Below are positions 41,196 to 51,551 of a stretch of 64,000 nt of DNA, one piece after another. The position numbers and the translations under genes were made by a program. How positions within the stretch are numbered: position 1 is the first letter of the stretch; the number at the start of each line of letters is the position of its first letter. The stretch comes from Bacteroidota bacterium (GTDB lineage Bacteria > Bacteroidota > Bacteroidia > Bacteroidales > UBA7960). The stretch covers positions 1 through 64,000 of the forward strand of contig REDJ01000119.1 in the NCBI GenBank assembly GCA_007693555.1, given 5' to 3'. The notes under the pieces were generated by a model, which was given only the letters and a program-made list of their open reading frames with translations, was not told the origin of the DNA and did no database searches.

Positions 41196-42068
41196 TTATT
41201 CCTTTTCCAGAATTTCTTTGGCTTTAATAATATCCTGCAAATGTTTTTCGCTGACCTGGGGATAACTGAGATTTAACTGTTCCAGCTTTTCTACTATAAT
41301 ATTACTTATTACCAAGCGCATATACCATTTTTTATCTGCGGGAATAACAAACCAGGGGGCAAGTTCGTGTGAGGTCTTTCCAAGCATTTCGCTATATGCC
41401 AGCTGGTATTCATCCCAATGTTGCCTTTCATCCACATCGCTCATAGTGAACTTCCAGTTTTTTGCAGAATTTTCAATCCGGGAAAGGAAACGTTGCTTCT
41501 GTTCTTCATGAGAAATATTGAGGAAAAACTTTAATACATGGTAACCATTATGTACAAAATACTTTTCAATATTTACAATATCCTTGTAGCGTGTATTCCA
41601 GAACTCCGGATCTTTATGTAGTTTATTATGATAAAAAGGTAAATTTTGATTGGCCAGCAACCTTGGATGAATCTTTGCAATCAGCACTTCTTCATAATAG
41701 GAGCGGTTAAATATCCCAATATTACCCCTTTCGGGCATGGCTTTAAAACAACGCCACATGAAATCGTGGGCAAGTTCTTCACTTGAAGGCGCCTTAAAAC
41801 TTTTCACCTGACAACCTTGTGGATTAACCCCTGACATTACATGTTTAATAACACCATCCTTCCCTCCCGCATCCATTGCCTGCAATATAATCAATATGCC
41901 ATGCCGGCCCTCGGCATATAGCATACTTTGCAGTTTTCTAAGGTTTTTTATTTGCTCCTGAAACTCTTCCTGTGTATCTTTTTTGGAAGTATAACTCTCT
42001 GAAAAATAAGGACTAAAGCGTGAAAGGCCGTTACCCTGACTATACAGAAATTCTTTTGAATGAATCAT
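41196..42068 (-). CDS. Polyphosphate kinase 2 family (polyphosphate:nucleotide phosphotransferase)
   Basis: 290 aa; LQAMDAGGKDGVIKHVMSGVNPQGCQVKSFKAPS; GNIGIFNRSYYEEVL. Confidence 0.92.
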   Translation of the reverse strand: MIHSKEFLYSQGNGLSRFSPYFSESYTSKKDTQEEFQEQIKNLRKLQSMLYAEGRHGILIILQAMDAGGKDGVIKHVMSGVNPQGCQVKSFKAPSSEELAHDFMWRCFKAMPERGNIGIFNRSYYEEVLIAKIHPRLLANQNLPFYHNKLHKDPEFWNTRYKDIVNIEKYFVHNGYHVLKFFLNISHEEQKQRFLSRIENSAKNWKFTMSDVDERQHWDEYQLAYSEMLGKTSHELAPWFVIPADKKWYMRLVISNIIVEKLEQLNLSYPQVSEKHLQDIIKAKEILEKE

Positions 42069-42210
42069 ACAATCATAACTTTAAATAAAAAGCACTTGAA
42101 AACAAACCCTGAAGATAATCATTTCAACCCGGATAGGTATAATATTATTTTTTGTTACACTTTGTTATATTCAAAAAAATTAACAAAAGGTTTGATACAA
42201 GAAAAACAGT

Positions 42211-44814
42211 TTAATCTTCATCCCATTCTATGACAAATTTTCCTTTTTCACGCTTACGGATTTCTTTTTGTTCCTTTTCCCGTTGCGAGAGGTTATTGGG
42301 AACAGTATCGTTTACAGGACCATTTGAGCCTGAAGCAAATTCTCTTCTGAACACCTCACGAAGGTTTTGTCTTTCCTGCCTGAAATCTTCTCTCAATTTT
42401 TCTCTAACACCCCTTCTGTCGTAACGAAATACCGGGTCGTCAATTGTTCCGCCAACAGCAAGAAACAGCGTAGTGCGCCCGAGTCCGTCATCTATTATAT
42501 CACCATATTGCTCTTGTGGATTGCGGTTTTGACGATTGCGCCCGGCAAGCAAGTCAGATAAAAGTACCTGAAGTCTGTAATCAATTTCATTTTGAAAGGT
42601 ATGTTCTCCTGAAAGTTTTATATTGATAGCATTGGAGTTGATTTCCATATCAGGAATGATAATGTTTTGGCCTTTGATGCGAATCTGGTTTTCGAGTGTA
42701 GAGAATTTAACCTGGTTCAAATCTCCTACCCTAATAAATCGGGAGAGCGCTACCATGGGCTTGTAATTTATCAGCTCGCCATTTTCAACTTTAATATTTG
42801 CTGTTGTTTCCAGCGAATTCCAGTCTATTTCCAGAAATGGTGTCCATTGGGAAACAAAACTGGCCTGAGCTGTAATTAAGCCCCTGAGATTCTCATCCTT
42901 GATGCCTTCCTGTCCAAAATTTCCCATCTGATAAAACAAATCATGAACATCTACATCAAAAAAAGAAGCATCGCATCCTATAACAAGATGTTCCGCACTT
43001 TGGCCATTGATATATCCTGATACATTAATGTGTCCTTTCATTGCAGCAAATGATACATCACTTGCATAAAATACCTGGTCATGCATACTAATTGTTCCCT
43101 TTACATTACCAGCCTCAAACTTTCTGAATGCAAGCTGATCAATATCTGCCTTTAAATTAAAGATGATTTTATCTGGTAGGGTGAGCCTGTAAATGGTATC
43201 GCTCTCACTGACATTATGTTGAAGCAATTCATTAAAATTAATATTTTGGGACTTCAGGCTGGCATCAACAATTAATCTTTCATTTTCAACAAATAACCAG
43301 GGTATCACATTGCGAAAATATCCGCTCATTTTAAAATTACTGGATGATGCATTACCTGAAAAATGATTAATAGCAACATCATTGTTGTTAAAAAGGAAAT
43401 CGGCGTAAATACTATTATAATCCAATGGATCATCTTTAAGTCTGAAACCCATGCCTTCAGCCCTGATAGTGCCTTTAACCCGGCTGGCCATAAAGTTTTG
43501 AGCATTGAATGAAGCTTTTTCCCCTAACTTACCTCTGAATTCTAAATCAATTAAAAGCTCACCATTGACCTCTGTTATGGTATCAATTTGTAAAACCCTT
43601 ACCCAATGATCGGGTTTTATATCTGAATAGAGCTGAAAATCAAGCAAAGGTTCACGTAAATTAATCAAAGTGCCTCTTCCCGAAACTTCTCTCTTATTAA
43701 GTTTTGCCTTAAGATTGGAAATAATAAGCGAGGACGTTTCGGTATTATGCCGGTAACCATTGTTAAAAGCAGCATCAATGTAAATATCTTCAAATCGCAG
43801 TTTGGTTTTCCTGTGATACATTTCACCGGAATGTATTCCAAACTTTGCATCAATTCCCGGATTTAACCCGGAAGAAAAAGCTCCCCGGATAGAAGCATCA
43901 AAATAAAAATCGCCTTTACTGCGGTATCCTTCAAAATATTTTGCGTAATTGGATGGAAGGTCGCGAACAAAGTCATCGAATTTTAATTTCTCTGCGAATA
44001 TATTAAGATCAAGCAAGGTATTATCACCTGAAAAATCAATAACTCCTTGTGCAATCAAATCATGACTCCCCAGAGTTATATGACCTTTACTGAATTCCAG
44101 TTTATTGTTATTGTAAACGTTCAGGATAATGTCAAGGTCAAGATTCCGTTGTCCAATCATGAAAATCTTATCTATAATCAATTCATCAAGGTATAAATCA
44201 CCATTGAATTCCAATGCATAAACAGCCTGGTTAAAATCACCTTTTAAGCGCGCTCTGTGAATTAATACACCCACTTTGTGATGGTTGGCCAGGTCGGTAA
44301 AATCATATTGCACCTGGTTGAAAATGACACTTTGCAGTTGAAAATTGAATTCACCATTGCCTGTTTTAGTATCATCTGAACTTTGCCAGAAGGTAAAATT
44401 ATTGGTATTGTCTTCAAATAATTTCATATCCAGATTTGCCCTTGCAATTTCAATCTGCTTTACTGTATAATTTTGACGGATGAGATCAAAAATGCTGAAA
44501 CGGAAGTAAACCTGCCCGGCAGAAAGCAGTGTATCTTTTTGCTCTGATGATTCGAGCATTGTAACATTTTGAAGGGTGAGCGAAACCGAAGGAAAGTTGC
44601 GGAAAATATTTACTGACAAATCATCAACAAAAATTTCTGTTTGAAGGCCTTCGTTGATTCTTGCCAAAAAACTTTCTTTTACATTGTCCTGATATAACCA
44701 TACAAGTACACTCAGAATCACAACCATTACCAGGGTGAAAATCAAACCGGAAATGATTGCCAGCCGGGTAAAGAGCCAAATATTATGTTTATTATTTTTA
44801 AAAAAAGTGATCAT
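42211..44814 (-). CDS. AsmA family protein
   Basis: 867 aa; N-terminal TM; FPSVSLTLQNVTMLES; C-terminal AsmA-like region DLNQVKFSTLENQIRIKGQNIIIPDMEINSNAINIKLSGEHTFQNEIDYRLQVLLSDLL. Confidence 0.85.
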   Translation of the reverse strand: MITFFKNNKHNIWLFTRLAIISGLIFTLVMVVILSVLVWLYQDNVKESFLARINEGLQTEIFVDDLSVNIFRNFPSVSLTLQNVTMLESSEQKDTLLSAGQVYFRFSIFDLIRQNYTVKQIEIARANLDMKLFEDNTNNFTFWQSSDDTKTGNGEFNFQLQSVIFNQVQYDFTDLANHHKVGVLIHRARLKGDFNQAVYALEFNGDLYLDELIIDKIFMIGQRNLDLDIILNVYNNNKLEFSKGHITLGSHDLIAQGVIDFSGDNTLLDLNIFAEKLKFDDFVRDLPSNYAKYFEGYRSKGDFYFDASIRGAFSSGLNPGIDAKFGIHSGEMYHRKTKLRFEDIYIDAAFNNGYRHNTETSSLIISNLKAKLNKREVSGRGTLINLREPLLDFQLYSDIKPDHWVRVLQIDTITEVNGELLIDLEFRGKLGEKASFNAQNFMASRVKGTIRAEGMGFRLKDDPLDYNSIYADFLFNNNDVAINHFSGNASSSNFKMSGYFRNVIPWLFVENERLIVDASLKSQNINFNELLQHNVSESDTIYRLTLPDKIIFNLKADIDQLAFRKFEAGNVKGTISMHDQVFYASDVSFAAMKGHINVSGYINGQSAEHLVIGCDASFFDVDVHDLFYQMGNFGQEGIKDENLRGLITAQASFVSQWTPFLEIDWNSLETTANIKVENGELINYKPMVALSRFIRVGDLNQVKFSTLENQIRIKGQNIIIPDMEINSNAINIKLSGEHTFQNEIDYRLQVLLSDLLAGRNRQNRNPQEQYGDIIDDGLGRTTLFLAVGGTIDDPVFRYDRRGVREKLREDFRQERQNLREVFRREFASGSNGPVNDTVPNNLSQREKEQKEIRKREKGKFVIEWDED

Positions 44815-44997
44815 GTAATAAAACGGATGCAGATATTACTAAGTGATACGTTATTAAAGTATTTTGGTTGCGCAGAAAACCTCTTCCAAGTGATAAAAAA
44901 TCCAAAAAACGGATGATTTAAAACGTATTTATGTCCGCTTTAAACAACCTGAATATTTACAATCCGAAAAGAAAGGGAATTACACTCTTAAAATTAC

Positions 44998-45876
44998 TTA
45001 TCTGATCATTCTCAGGAAATTTACTTCCTTATCTGTCAGATATCTCCAATGTCCCCTGGGAAGGTCTTTTTTTGTAAGTCCGGAAAAAACTACCCGATCC
45101 AGCTTCAAAACTTTATAATCAAATTTCTCAAATATTTTGCGCACAACCCTGTTTTGACCAGAATGTAACTCAATGCCAACCTGGGTTTTATCATCTGCTT
45201 TTCCTGCATATTCCAATGCATCAGGTACCACTGATTCATCGTCCAGATTGACACCTTTTGCAATCTCCTGCATATCAGCCCGGCTGACCGGCTTGTCAAG
45301 GACCACATGATACAACTTGCGAACCCCATACCTGGGATGTGTTAGTTTTTTTGTAAGCTCACCATCGTTGGTCAGAAGCAACAAACCTGTTGTGTTTCTG
45401 TCAAGTCGACCTACCGGGTAAAGTCGCTGGTTGCCCGCATTTTTGATCAGATCCATAACTGTTTTTCTGCCTTGTGGATCATCTGCACTTGTTATGTAAT
45501 CCTTAGGTTTATTTAGCAGAACATACACTTTCTTTTCAGACGTAAGTCTATTCCCATCGTATACAACAACGTCAGTGGGACGAATTTTCGTGCCCAGTTC
45601 ATTTACTATTTTTCCATTTACAGTAACTACACCTGCTTTAATCAGCGTATCAGCTTCCCTGCGTGAGCATACACCCGAATTGGCAATGAACTTATTCAGC
45701 CTTATCATGTCATCTGACCTGACATCTGAAGGTTTTGATGACTTTTTAAAACGTGGTTTAAATTCTTTTTTGTCAGAAGAAGTGTTTTTCCTTTTTGTGA
45801 AACCCGATGTTCTGCCTTTGCTTTGCTCTCCGGTTTTTCTTTTTTTCCCGTTTCCTCTGAAAGATTGATTTCTCAT
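44998..45876 (-). CDS. rRNA pseudouridine synthase (RsuA/RluB family)
   Basis: S4 domain RLNKFIANSGVCSRREADTLI; catalytic YPVGRLDRNTTGLLLLTNDGEL. Start trimmed to MRNQSFRGNGKKRK. Confidence 0.93.
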   Translation of the reverse strand: MRNQSFRGNGKKRKTGEQSKGRTSGFTKRKNTSSDKKEFKPRFKKSSKPSDVRSDDMIRLNKFIANSGVCSRREADTLIKAGVVTVNGKIVNELGTKIRPTDVVVYDGNRLTSEKKVYVLLNKPKDYITSADDPQGRKTVMDLIKNAGNQRLYPVGRLDRNTTGLLLLTNDGELTKKLTHPRYGVRKLYHVVLDKPVSRADMQEIAKGVNLDDESVVPDALEYAGKADDKTQVGIELHSGQNRVVRKIFEKFDYKVLKLDRVVFSGLTKKDLPRGHWRYLTDKEVNFLRMIR

Positions 45877-46027
45877 TATATCGTTTTTAATGGGTAAAGC
45901 CTGATTTTCAAAATAATAAAAACTATAAATTGATAGATTTAATAACCATATTACATCAGGCAACTGAAATACACACATTAAAAAAGGGACATTGTTTTTT
46001 TAATGTCCCATTTTTATCTGTTTCAGG

Positions 46028-46318
46028 TCATTTTTTTTCAAAATCCCCAAGTTTTTCAAATGATTCATCAGCCTTTCCCATCATTTCATTGAGAAGTTCG
46101 GTGAAATATTTTTTTTGTGCACTACCCTTTAATTCTTTATCGGGATTATTAATTTTATGAATCAAATCATTGCGTGTAACAATAATATCATCAATAATCT
46201 GGTCAATTTCTTCCTTTTTTGCTTTATCCTCATTAAGCTGATAATGTAAAAAACAAGTTTCTATCACTTCCTCCAAAAGAAAATTAATATCTTTCTTTAA
46301 GTCTTTTATATTTGCCAT
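46028..46318 (-). CDS. Hypothetical protein
   Basis: 96 aa helical protein with plausible spacing; no recognised family. Confidence 0.55.
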   Translation of the reverse strand: MANIKDLKKDINFLLEEVIETCFLHYQLNEDKAKKEEIDQIIDDIIVTRNDLIHKINNPDKELKGSAQKKYFTELLNEMMGKADESFEKLGDFEKK

Positions 46319-46375
46319 TTCTAAAATTTTAAAATTGTTTGCAAAGATAAAAATTAGCCTGAATAATAAAATAAA

Positions 46376-46642
46376 TTAAAGTGGTACAATATCTTCTATT
46401 TTTCCTGCTTCTTTATAAATATTAATTATTTGCTCGGCACTGAACATATTTTGTTTAGCTGTAATGCTGATGTAATTCCCTTTCCTCGATTCTTTTCTGT
46501 AAATCACAGCCTCATCCTTAAAGAGTGCTTCTACCCGTGCAATCTTATCCATTTGGGCGGGGACAATAAATTTAAACATATAATTTACCGGCCAGATTTT
46601 ATAATAATTGAGTTTTTCCCTGAGCGAATTCCAGTCTTTCAT
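46376..46642 (-). CDS. DUF493 family protein (YbeD-like)
   Basis: 88 aa; YMFKFIVPAQMDKIARVEALF...RKGNYISITAKQNMFSAEQIINIYKEAG. Confidence 0.7.
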   Translation of the reverse strand: MKDWNSLREKLNYYKIWPVNYMFKFIVPAQMDKIARVEALFKDEAVIYRKESRKGNYISITAKQNMFSAEQIINIYKEAGKIEDIVPL

Positions 46643-46744
46643 TTTTTGTAATTAATAAAATATAATGTCCCTTAATTTGTACAAATTATTAAAGAACCAA
46701 TAATAAATCAGCTGCGATCTAAACAATACCAATCGATAATTATT

Positions 46745-47209
46745 TTATTGAGAAATACCCAATAATTCAAATTCAAATATCAGGCATGAGTTTCGGGGAA
46801 TCCCAAATTGCGCATAAGGACCATAACCCAAAGCGGAAGGAACCAATAGCATACCTTTGCCTCCCTCACGGAAAAGGGGAATACCAATCTGCCAGCCTCT
46901 TATGGTATTAAACAGTCTTAATTGAGCACCATTACTGGAGTCAAAAACTTTATCATCAAGTAAGTAGCCGGTATATCTGATCATAATCAGTGAGTTTAAT
47001 TCAGGATGAGAACCGGTTCCTTCTCTCTCTACAACATAAAATAAACCTGATGGATGTTCTATTGCATCAAGTTCATTTTCTGCAATAAATTTCAGTAAAC
47101 TTTGACGGTCACGCTCAGCAATTTTATCCGGATCATCAGACTGACAACTCCAAAAAGACAAACCTGCTAATATGATGATAAATACCAATACAATTCGGGT
47201 CAGACTCAT
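46745..47209 (-). CDS. FKBP-type peptidyl-prolyl isomerase, lipoprotein
   Basis: 154 aa; lipobox LSFWSC; YTGYLLDDKVFDSSNG...GWQIGIPLFREGGKGMLLVPSALGYG. Confidence 0.88.
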   Translation of the reverse strand: MSLTRIVLVFIIILAGLSFWSCQSDDPDKIAERDRQSLLKFIAENELDAIEHPSGLFYVVEREGTGSHPELNSLIMIRYTGYLLDDKVFDSSNGAQLRLFNTIRGWQIGIPLFREGGKGMLLVPSALGYGPYAQFGIPRNSCLIFEFELLGISQ

Positions 47210-47750
47210 ATATATTTAATTTTTTAGCTTTTAACCTGGCTTATTTACTATAATGATTAATTTGAAAAATTATTATTGCAAAATTACGAAAAACTGCAAT
47301 ACTATGAGGTAATGTTATATTATGCCTGCTTTCTCATAAATCACAAAAAACTATCATTCTGTTAAATTTTGAAAATAAATACAGGGTTATCTAACTTCCA
47401 GATTTAAACAAGGCTTTAAAATTAAATAGTCAGGTAAATTTTCTATTTTCATTAAGATTAATTTTTCTTTAAAAAAATGCAGTAACAGCAACGGATATTG
47501 CAACTTTATCCAAAAATAATAAGTGTTTACCTCAATAAGAAAATATGTATCTTTACTACTTGTAAAATAGAAAAAGTAACTATACCTTAGGCCCATATAA
47601 TTAAAACAAAATAAGTATTTCCACCGCTAAACACCTGGTTCTGTTTTACAAAATCAATCACCTGCTTCACAAAAGGGAGGTTTGTTGGATTTAAGATTAT
47701 ATTTTATTGGTTTATAGGGTTTTCACCTCAATTGTCAAAACAAATTTCAA

Positions 47751-49826
47751 ATGGTTTTTCAAAGAAAAATATCATTTGAACCTAATATTTCCAGATTTAT
47801 TCTTTTGGTCTGGCTGATTTTTGCATGCTTTTTAACTTATTCGCAGGAATCCGATAATTACCCTGTAACAGAAGGTATTTGCGCTTTTTCGCAAGGCCAT
47901 TGGTTTGCAAACCCCGGGATAGAATGGCCTTTTGATGTAAATATCGGCGGTCATTATTATACACAGGAAGAAGGCAGAAGATTCTTTCCTACCGGTGGAA
48001 ATACTGTAAAAAGGGCATTTACACAAATCGCCTCTTTGTATTTAAGCGAAACCAATTTAAGTCTATTCCCTCTTCTAGCGAACAAGGTAAACATCATTGA
48101 AAACTTTTTTTCTCAATATGATAAGATTGAACCACATAATCTCCCGCAGGGAAATTATGAAATAGGAAATGCTGCCGGTTACATTGGCGACTGGATAGAG
48201 AAAAACAACTGTGAAGATACTCCATGCTATATTGATCCTGAAAATATTTCAATAACAGTTACAGATATTACATGCGGAGAGAGCTTTGGTAGTATTTACG
48301 TGCAAATGAATGGAGCAAAGCCTTTTTTCATCAGTCTTGTTTGGGGTTGTGAAACAAATGCTTACTCCACGTTTACACATTCAAAAACACAGGCTGCCTA
48401 CTTCACACATCTAATTGCCGGTTTCTACCAAATAACCATTATTGATGCAAATGGTTGCGTATTCAGCCAATGTGTTGAAGTAAAAGAGATTGACCCTATG
48501 GATATTACCATTACGGTAACAGATGCTTCTTGTCCAGGTTATGATGATGGTAATATTTTTGTTGAAATGAACGGAGCCAAACCTTTTAATATTAGTCTTG
48601 AATGGGGCTGTAATAAAAACCTGGAAACAGAATTTACGGAGGTAAGAACTCAAACAGCATTTTACAGCCATCTGTTTGCCGGTTTTTATTTAATTACTAT
48701 TACTGATGCAAATGGTTGTGTCTTTATAGAATGTGTTGAAGTAAAAGAACCTGATCCTCTCGAGGTTATTGTTGAGACAGATTGGACAGATTGCTTTGAA
48801 GATGATGCTGGTGAGGCCACATTGACGATTTTAGGAGGGTCTATGCCTTACACCCTGGAGTGGCCGGGGCAAGAACCATTTGAAATTGAGGGGAATACCC
48901 ATACAATTTCAGGTTTATCAGTTGGTACACATATAGTAATTATTACAGATGCAGATAATTGTATCACTGAAATTACTTTTACTATTGAAGATTATGGTTA
49001 TCCGATAGTTTTGGAATTGGATCATACTGATTTAACTTGTGAAAACTGTAATGATGGAACTATCCATGTAAGTATTTCAGGTGGAGTAAGTCCTTACAAT
49101 ATATTTTTACATACCGAATGTGACCTTGAAACTGACTTGAGAGCTAAGTTCGCAGATAAATCTGTAAATGCATATTATACAGGACTACATGCAGGTTGGT
49201 ATATGATTACCGTAATTGACCAAAAAGGCTGTTTGGTAGCAGAATGCGTTTATATTGGTGTTGATGAGTTTTTAGTAAATCATATACTGGAACCCGCATG
49301 TTATGACAATACCGAATTGGTTAACATAATTCTCGAAATAAATGATAGTCAAAGAGAATTTAATTATGAATGGTCAAATGGCTCAACAAGCAAAAACCTT
49401 TGGGGAGTTGAACCGGGTCATTATTCAGTTTGGATTAGTGATATCGATTACAATATTACCTATTACTATGAGCTTTATGCCCATTCTTTCGAATGCATAG
49501 GGCAAAATAACCAGAGATTGAATGAACAGCATATACTTCATAACTCAAACTATAATGTTCAAACCAATATCAGCATAAAAGCTTACCCCAATCCATTCCA
49601 CTCTGAAATAACTTTTGAATTCCGTATAAGACATAATACAAATGTTTCCTTAGAACTTATAGATATCAACGGAAAAATATTGTCTGTGATTTTTTCAGGT
49701 GAAGTTTTGGCAGATGAAAACTATCAAGTTAAGTATTCAGCAAATTTACTTCCAGAGGGTGTTTATTTTTACAGATTAATTACTGCATATAGCATCCATT
49801 ACGACCGTATTATTTTGAACAGATAA
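47751..49826 (+). CDS. SprB-like repeat protein with T9SS type A sorting domain
   Basis: 691 aa; signal peptide; repeated ITVTD..C....G.I.V..NGAKPF.ISL.WGC......L.AGFY.ITI.DANGCVF..CVEVKE; C-term IKAYPNPFHSEITFEF...LIDINGKIL...LLPEGVYFYRL. Confidence 0.85.
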   Translation: MVFQRKISFEPNISRFILLVWLIFACFLTYSQESDNYPVTEGICAFSQGHWFANPGIEWPFDVNIGGHYYTQEEGRRFFPTGGNTVKRAFTQIASLYLSETNLSLFPLLANKVNIIENFFSQYDKIEPHNLPQGNYEIGNAAGYIGDWIEKNNCEDTPCYIDPENISITVTDITCGESFGSIYVQMNGAKPFFISLVWGCETNAYSTFTHSKTQAAYFTHLIAGFYQITIIDANGCVFSQCVEVKEIDPMDITITVTDASCPGYDDGNIFVEMNGAKPFNISLEWGCNKNLETEFTEVRTQTAFYSHLFAGFYLITITDANGCVFIECVEVKEPDPLEVIVETDWTDCFEDDAGEATLTILGGSMPYTLEWPGQEPFEIEGNTHTISGLSVGTHIVIITDADNCITEITFTIEDYGYPIVLELDHTDLTCENCNDGTIHVSISGGVSPYNIFLHTECDLETDLRAKFADKSVNAYYTGLHAGWYMITVIDQKGCLVAECVYIGVDEFLVNHILEPACYDNTELVNIILEINDSQREFNYEWSNGSTSKNLWGVEPGHYSVWISDIDYNITYYYELYAHSFECIGQNNQRLNEQHILHNSNYNVQTNISIKAYPNPFHSEITFEFRIRHNTNVSLELIDINGKILSVIFSGEVLADENYQVKYSANLLPEGVYFYRLITAYSIHYDRIILNR

Positions 49827-49847
49827 ATCCAAAATACGGAACATATT

Positions 49848-49882
49848 AAAAAAGCCTTCCTAAATCCAGGAAGGCTTTTTTT
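49848..49882. terminator. Bidirectional terminator between SprB-like gene and ftsZ
   Basis: AAAAAAGCCTTCC taaatcca GGAAGGCTTTTTTT. Confidence 0.85.
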
Positions 49883-49902
49883 GAAGAGAAGTACAGCAAC
49901 AA

Positions 49903-51453
49903 TTAATCAACATTATCATGAAGGAAGGAATTATTGGATTTTATTTGTGTTTTTCCTTCTTCATCAATGAGAGTGTACCTTGAAACATGTGATTCAGAAC
50001 TTGCCGGAACTTTATTCAGAGAAACATTTTTTCTTACATATGCGGGTTCCTTTTCAACATCCTGTAAGCCCTCCGGTGTCTTTAACTTAAGGCTTAATTC
50101 CCTCAATCTTTGCTCTCGCTCTATCGCCTTTTTTCTTAAGTCATAATCTTCTAACGGAGGCTCTGATTTTGTATCGGAACTTTTACTATCTGCTTTAATT
50201 TTTCTTATAAAACCATGCTCCTCATTATTTGTATCAGTTGAATGATCTTTTTTACCAGAATGTGTATCAACGTCAAAATTAAATATGTAGCTTGATTTTT
50301 CTGATTCATTTTGAGAGCCAGAGCCTGACTTGCCGGTACCGGATTTGCGTGTAAAAAGTTTCATTTCTCCCGACTCGTCATTTTCAGTTTTTTCATTATC
50401 CTGTTTGTTATCAGTGGTATCATCCAGGGTCCTTACTATTTTCTTTGCCGGTTTTACCTCAAGGTTAAAACCCAGGTCGGAGTTTTCTCCAAATCCTGTA
50501 GCAACAATTATAACATTGATTTTATTTCCCAGGTTTTCATCTTTTCCATAGCCCCAAATGATATCGGCAGTAGAACCTGCCTCCATCTGAATATAATCAG
50601 TTATCTCAGTTATTTCATCCATAAGGATTTCTTCCTTGCCACTGACAATATTGAGCAGAACATTGCTGGCTCCTTTTATGTTGTTATCATTGAGTAAAGG
50701 CGAAGCCAGAGCCATTTCCACAGCTTTACTTGCACGGCTTTCTCCTTCGGCGCTGCCGCTACCCATAATTGCCACGCCGCTGTTTGACATTACAGTTTTC
50801 ACATCGGCAAAGTCAACATTTACCCCTCCGGTAAGTGTAATAATTTCAGCAATACCTTTGGCGGCCGTGGTTAAAACATTATCTGCTTTGGAAAAAGCAT
50901 CGGTAACAGAGAGGTTACCATAAAGCTCACGTAATTTATCGTTACAAATCACAATGAGCGCATCTACATTTTCTTTGAGTTCTTTAATACCCTCTTCAGC
51001 CTGCATTCTTCTTTTACGGCCTTCAAAAGCAAAGGGAATGGTAACAATACCCACTGTAAGAATACCAATTTCCTTTGCAGCCTGGGCAATAACAGGTGCT
51101 GCACCGGTACCTGTGCCACCACCCATACCTGCCGTAATGAAAAGCATTTTGGTGTTTTTTTCCAGTATTTCCTTTATTCTGTCAATGTCTTCTATAGCGG
51201 CATTTTTACCAACAGCAGGAATACTGCCTGCTCCCCGACCTTCGGTTAGGCTGACACCCAACTGAATTTTGTTGGGCACCGGGCTGTTGTCTAAAGCTTG
51301 GGAGTCGGTATTACATACTATAAAATCAACACCTTCAATCCCTTGACTGAACATGTAATTAACAGCATTACTACCCCCTCCACCAACTCCTAAAACTTTA
51401 ATATCTGATGATTGGTTTTTTGGCAAATCGAAGTTTATCATATCTTTTTTCAT
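49903..51453 (-). CDS. ftsZ: Cell division protein FtsZ
   Basis: 516 aa; GGGGSNAVNYM, AGMGGGTGTGAAPVIA. Confidence 0.99.
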   Translation of the reverse strand: MKKDMINFDLPKNQSSDIKVLGVGGGGSNAVNYMFSQGIEGVDFIVCNTDSQALDNSPVPNKIQLGVSLTEGRGAGSIPAVGKNAAIEDIDRIKEILEKNTKMLFITAGMGGGTGTGAAPVIAQAAKEIGILTVGIVTIPFAFEGRKRRMQAEEGIKELKENVDALIVICNDKLRELYGNLSVTDAFSKADNVLTTAAKGIAEIITLTGGVNVDFADVKTVMSNSGVAIMGSGSAEGESRASKAVEMALASPLLNDNNIKGASNVLLNIVSGKEEILMDEITEITDYIQMEAGSTADIIWGYGKDENLGNKINVIIVATGFGENSDLGFNLEVKPAKKIVRTLDDTTDNKQDNEKTENDESGEMKLFTRKSGTGKSGSGSQNESEKSSYIFNFDVDTHSGKKDHSTDTNNEEHGFIRKIKADSKSSDTKSEPPLEDYDLRKKAIEREQRLRELSLKLKTPEGLQDVEKEPAYVRKNVSLNKVPASSESHVSRYTLIDEEGKTQIKSNNSFLHDNVD

Positions 51454-51551
51454 AATTCTGGTTCTAAGGTAGTTAATTAAGGAAAAATTGATTTATTATA
51501 TCTAATTAATTTATCAACAGGATTTTAGCTCAAATTGTTAATAATTACAGG

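Noticed and set aside
47387-47596. 69-aa minus-strand ORF in the intergenic region
   Set aside because: AT-rich, Tyr/Phe/Leu-rich translation with no ribosome-binding context; probably chance.
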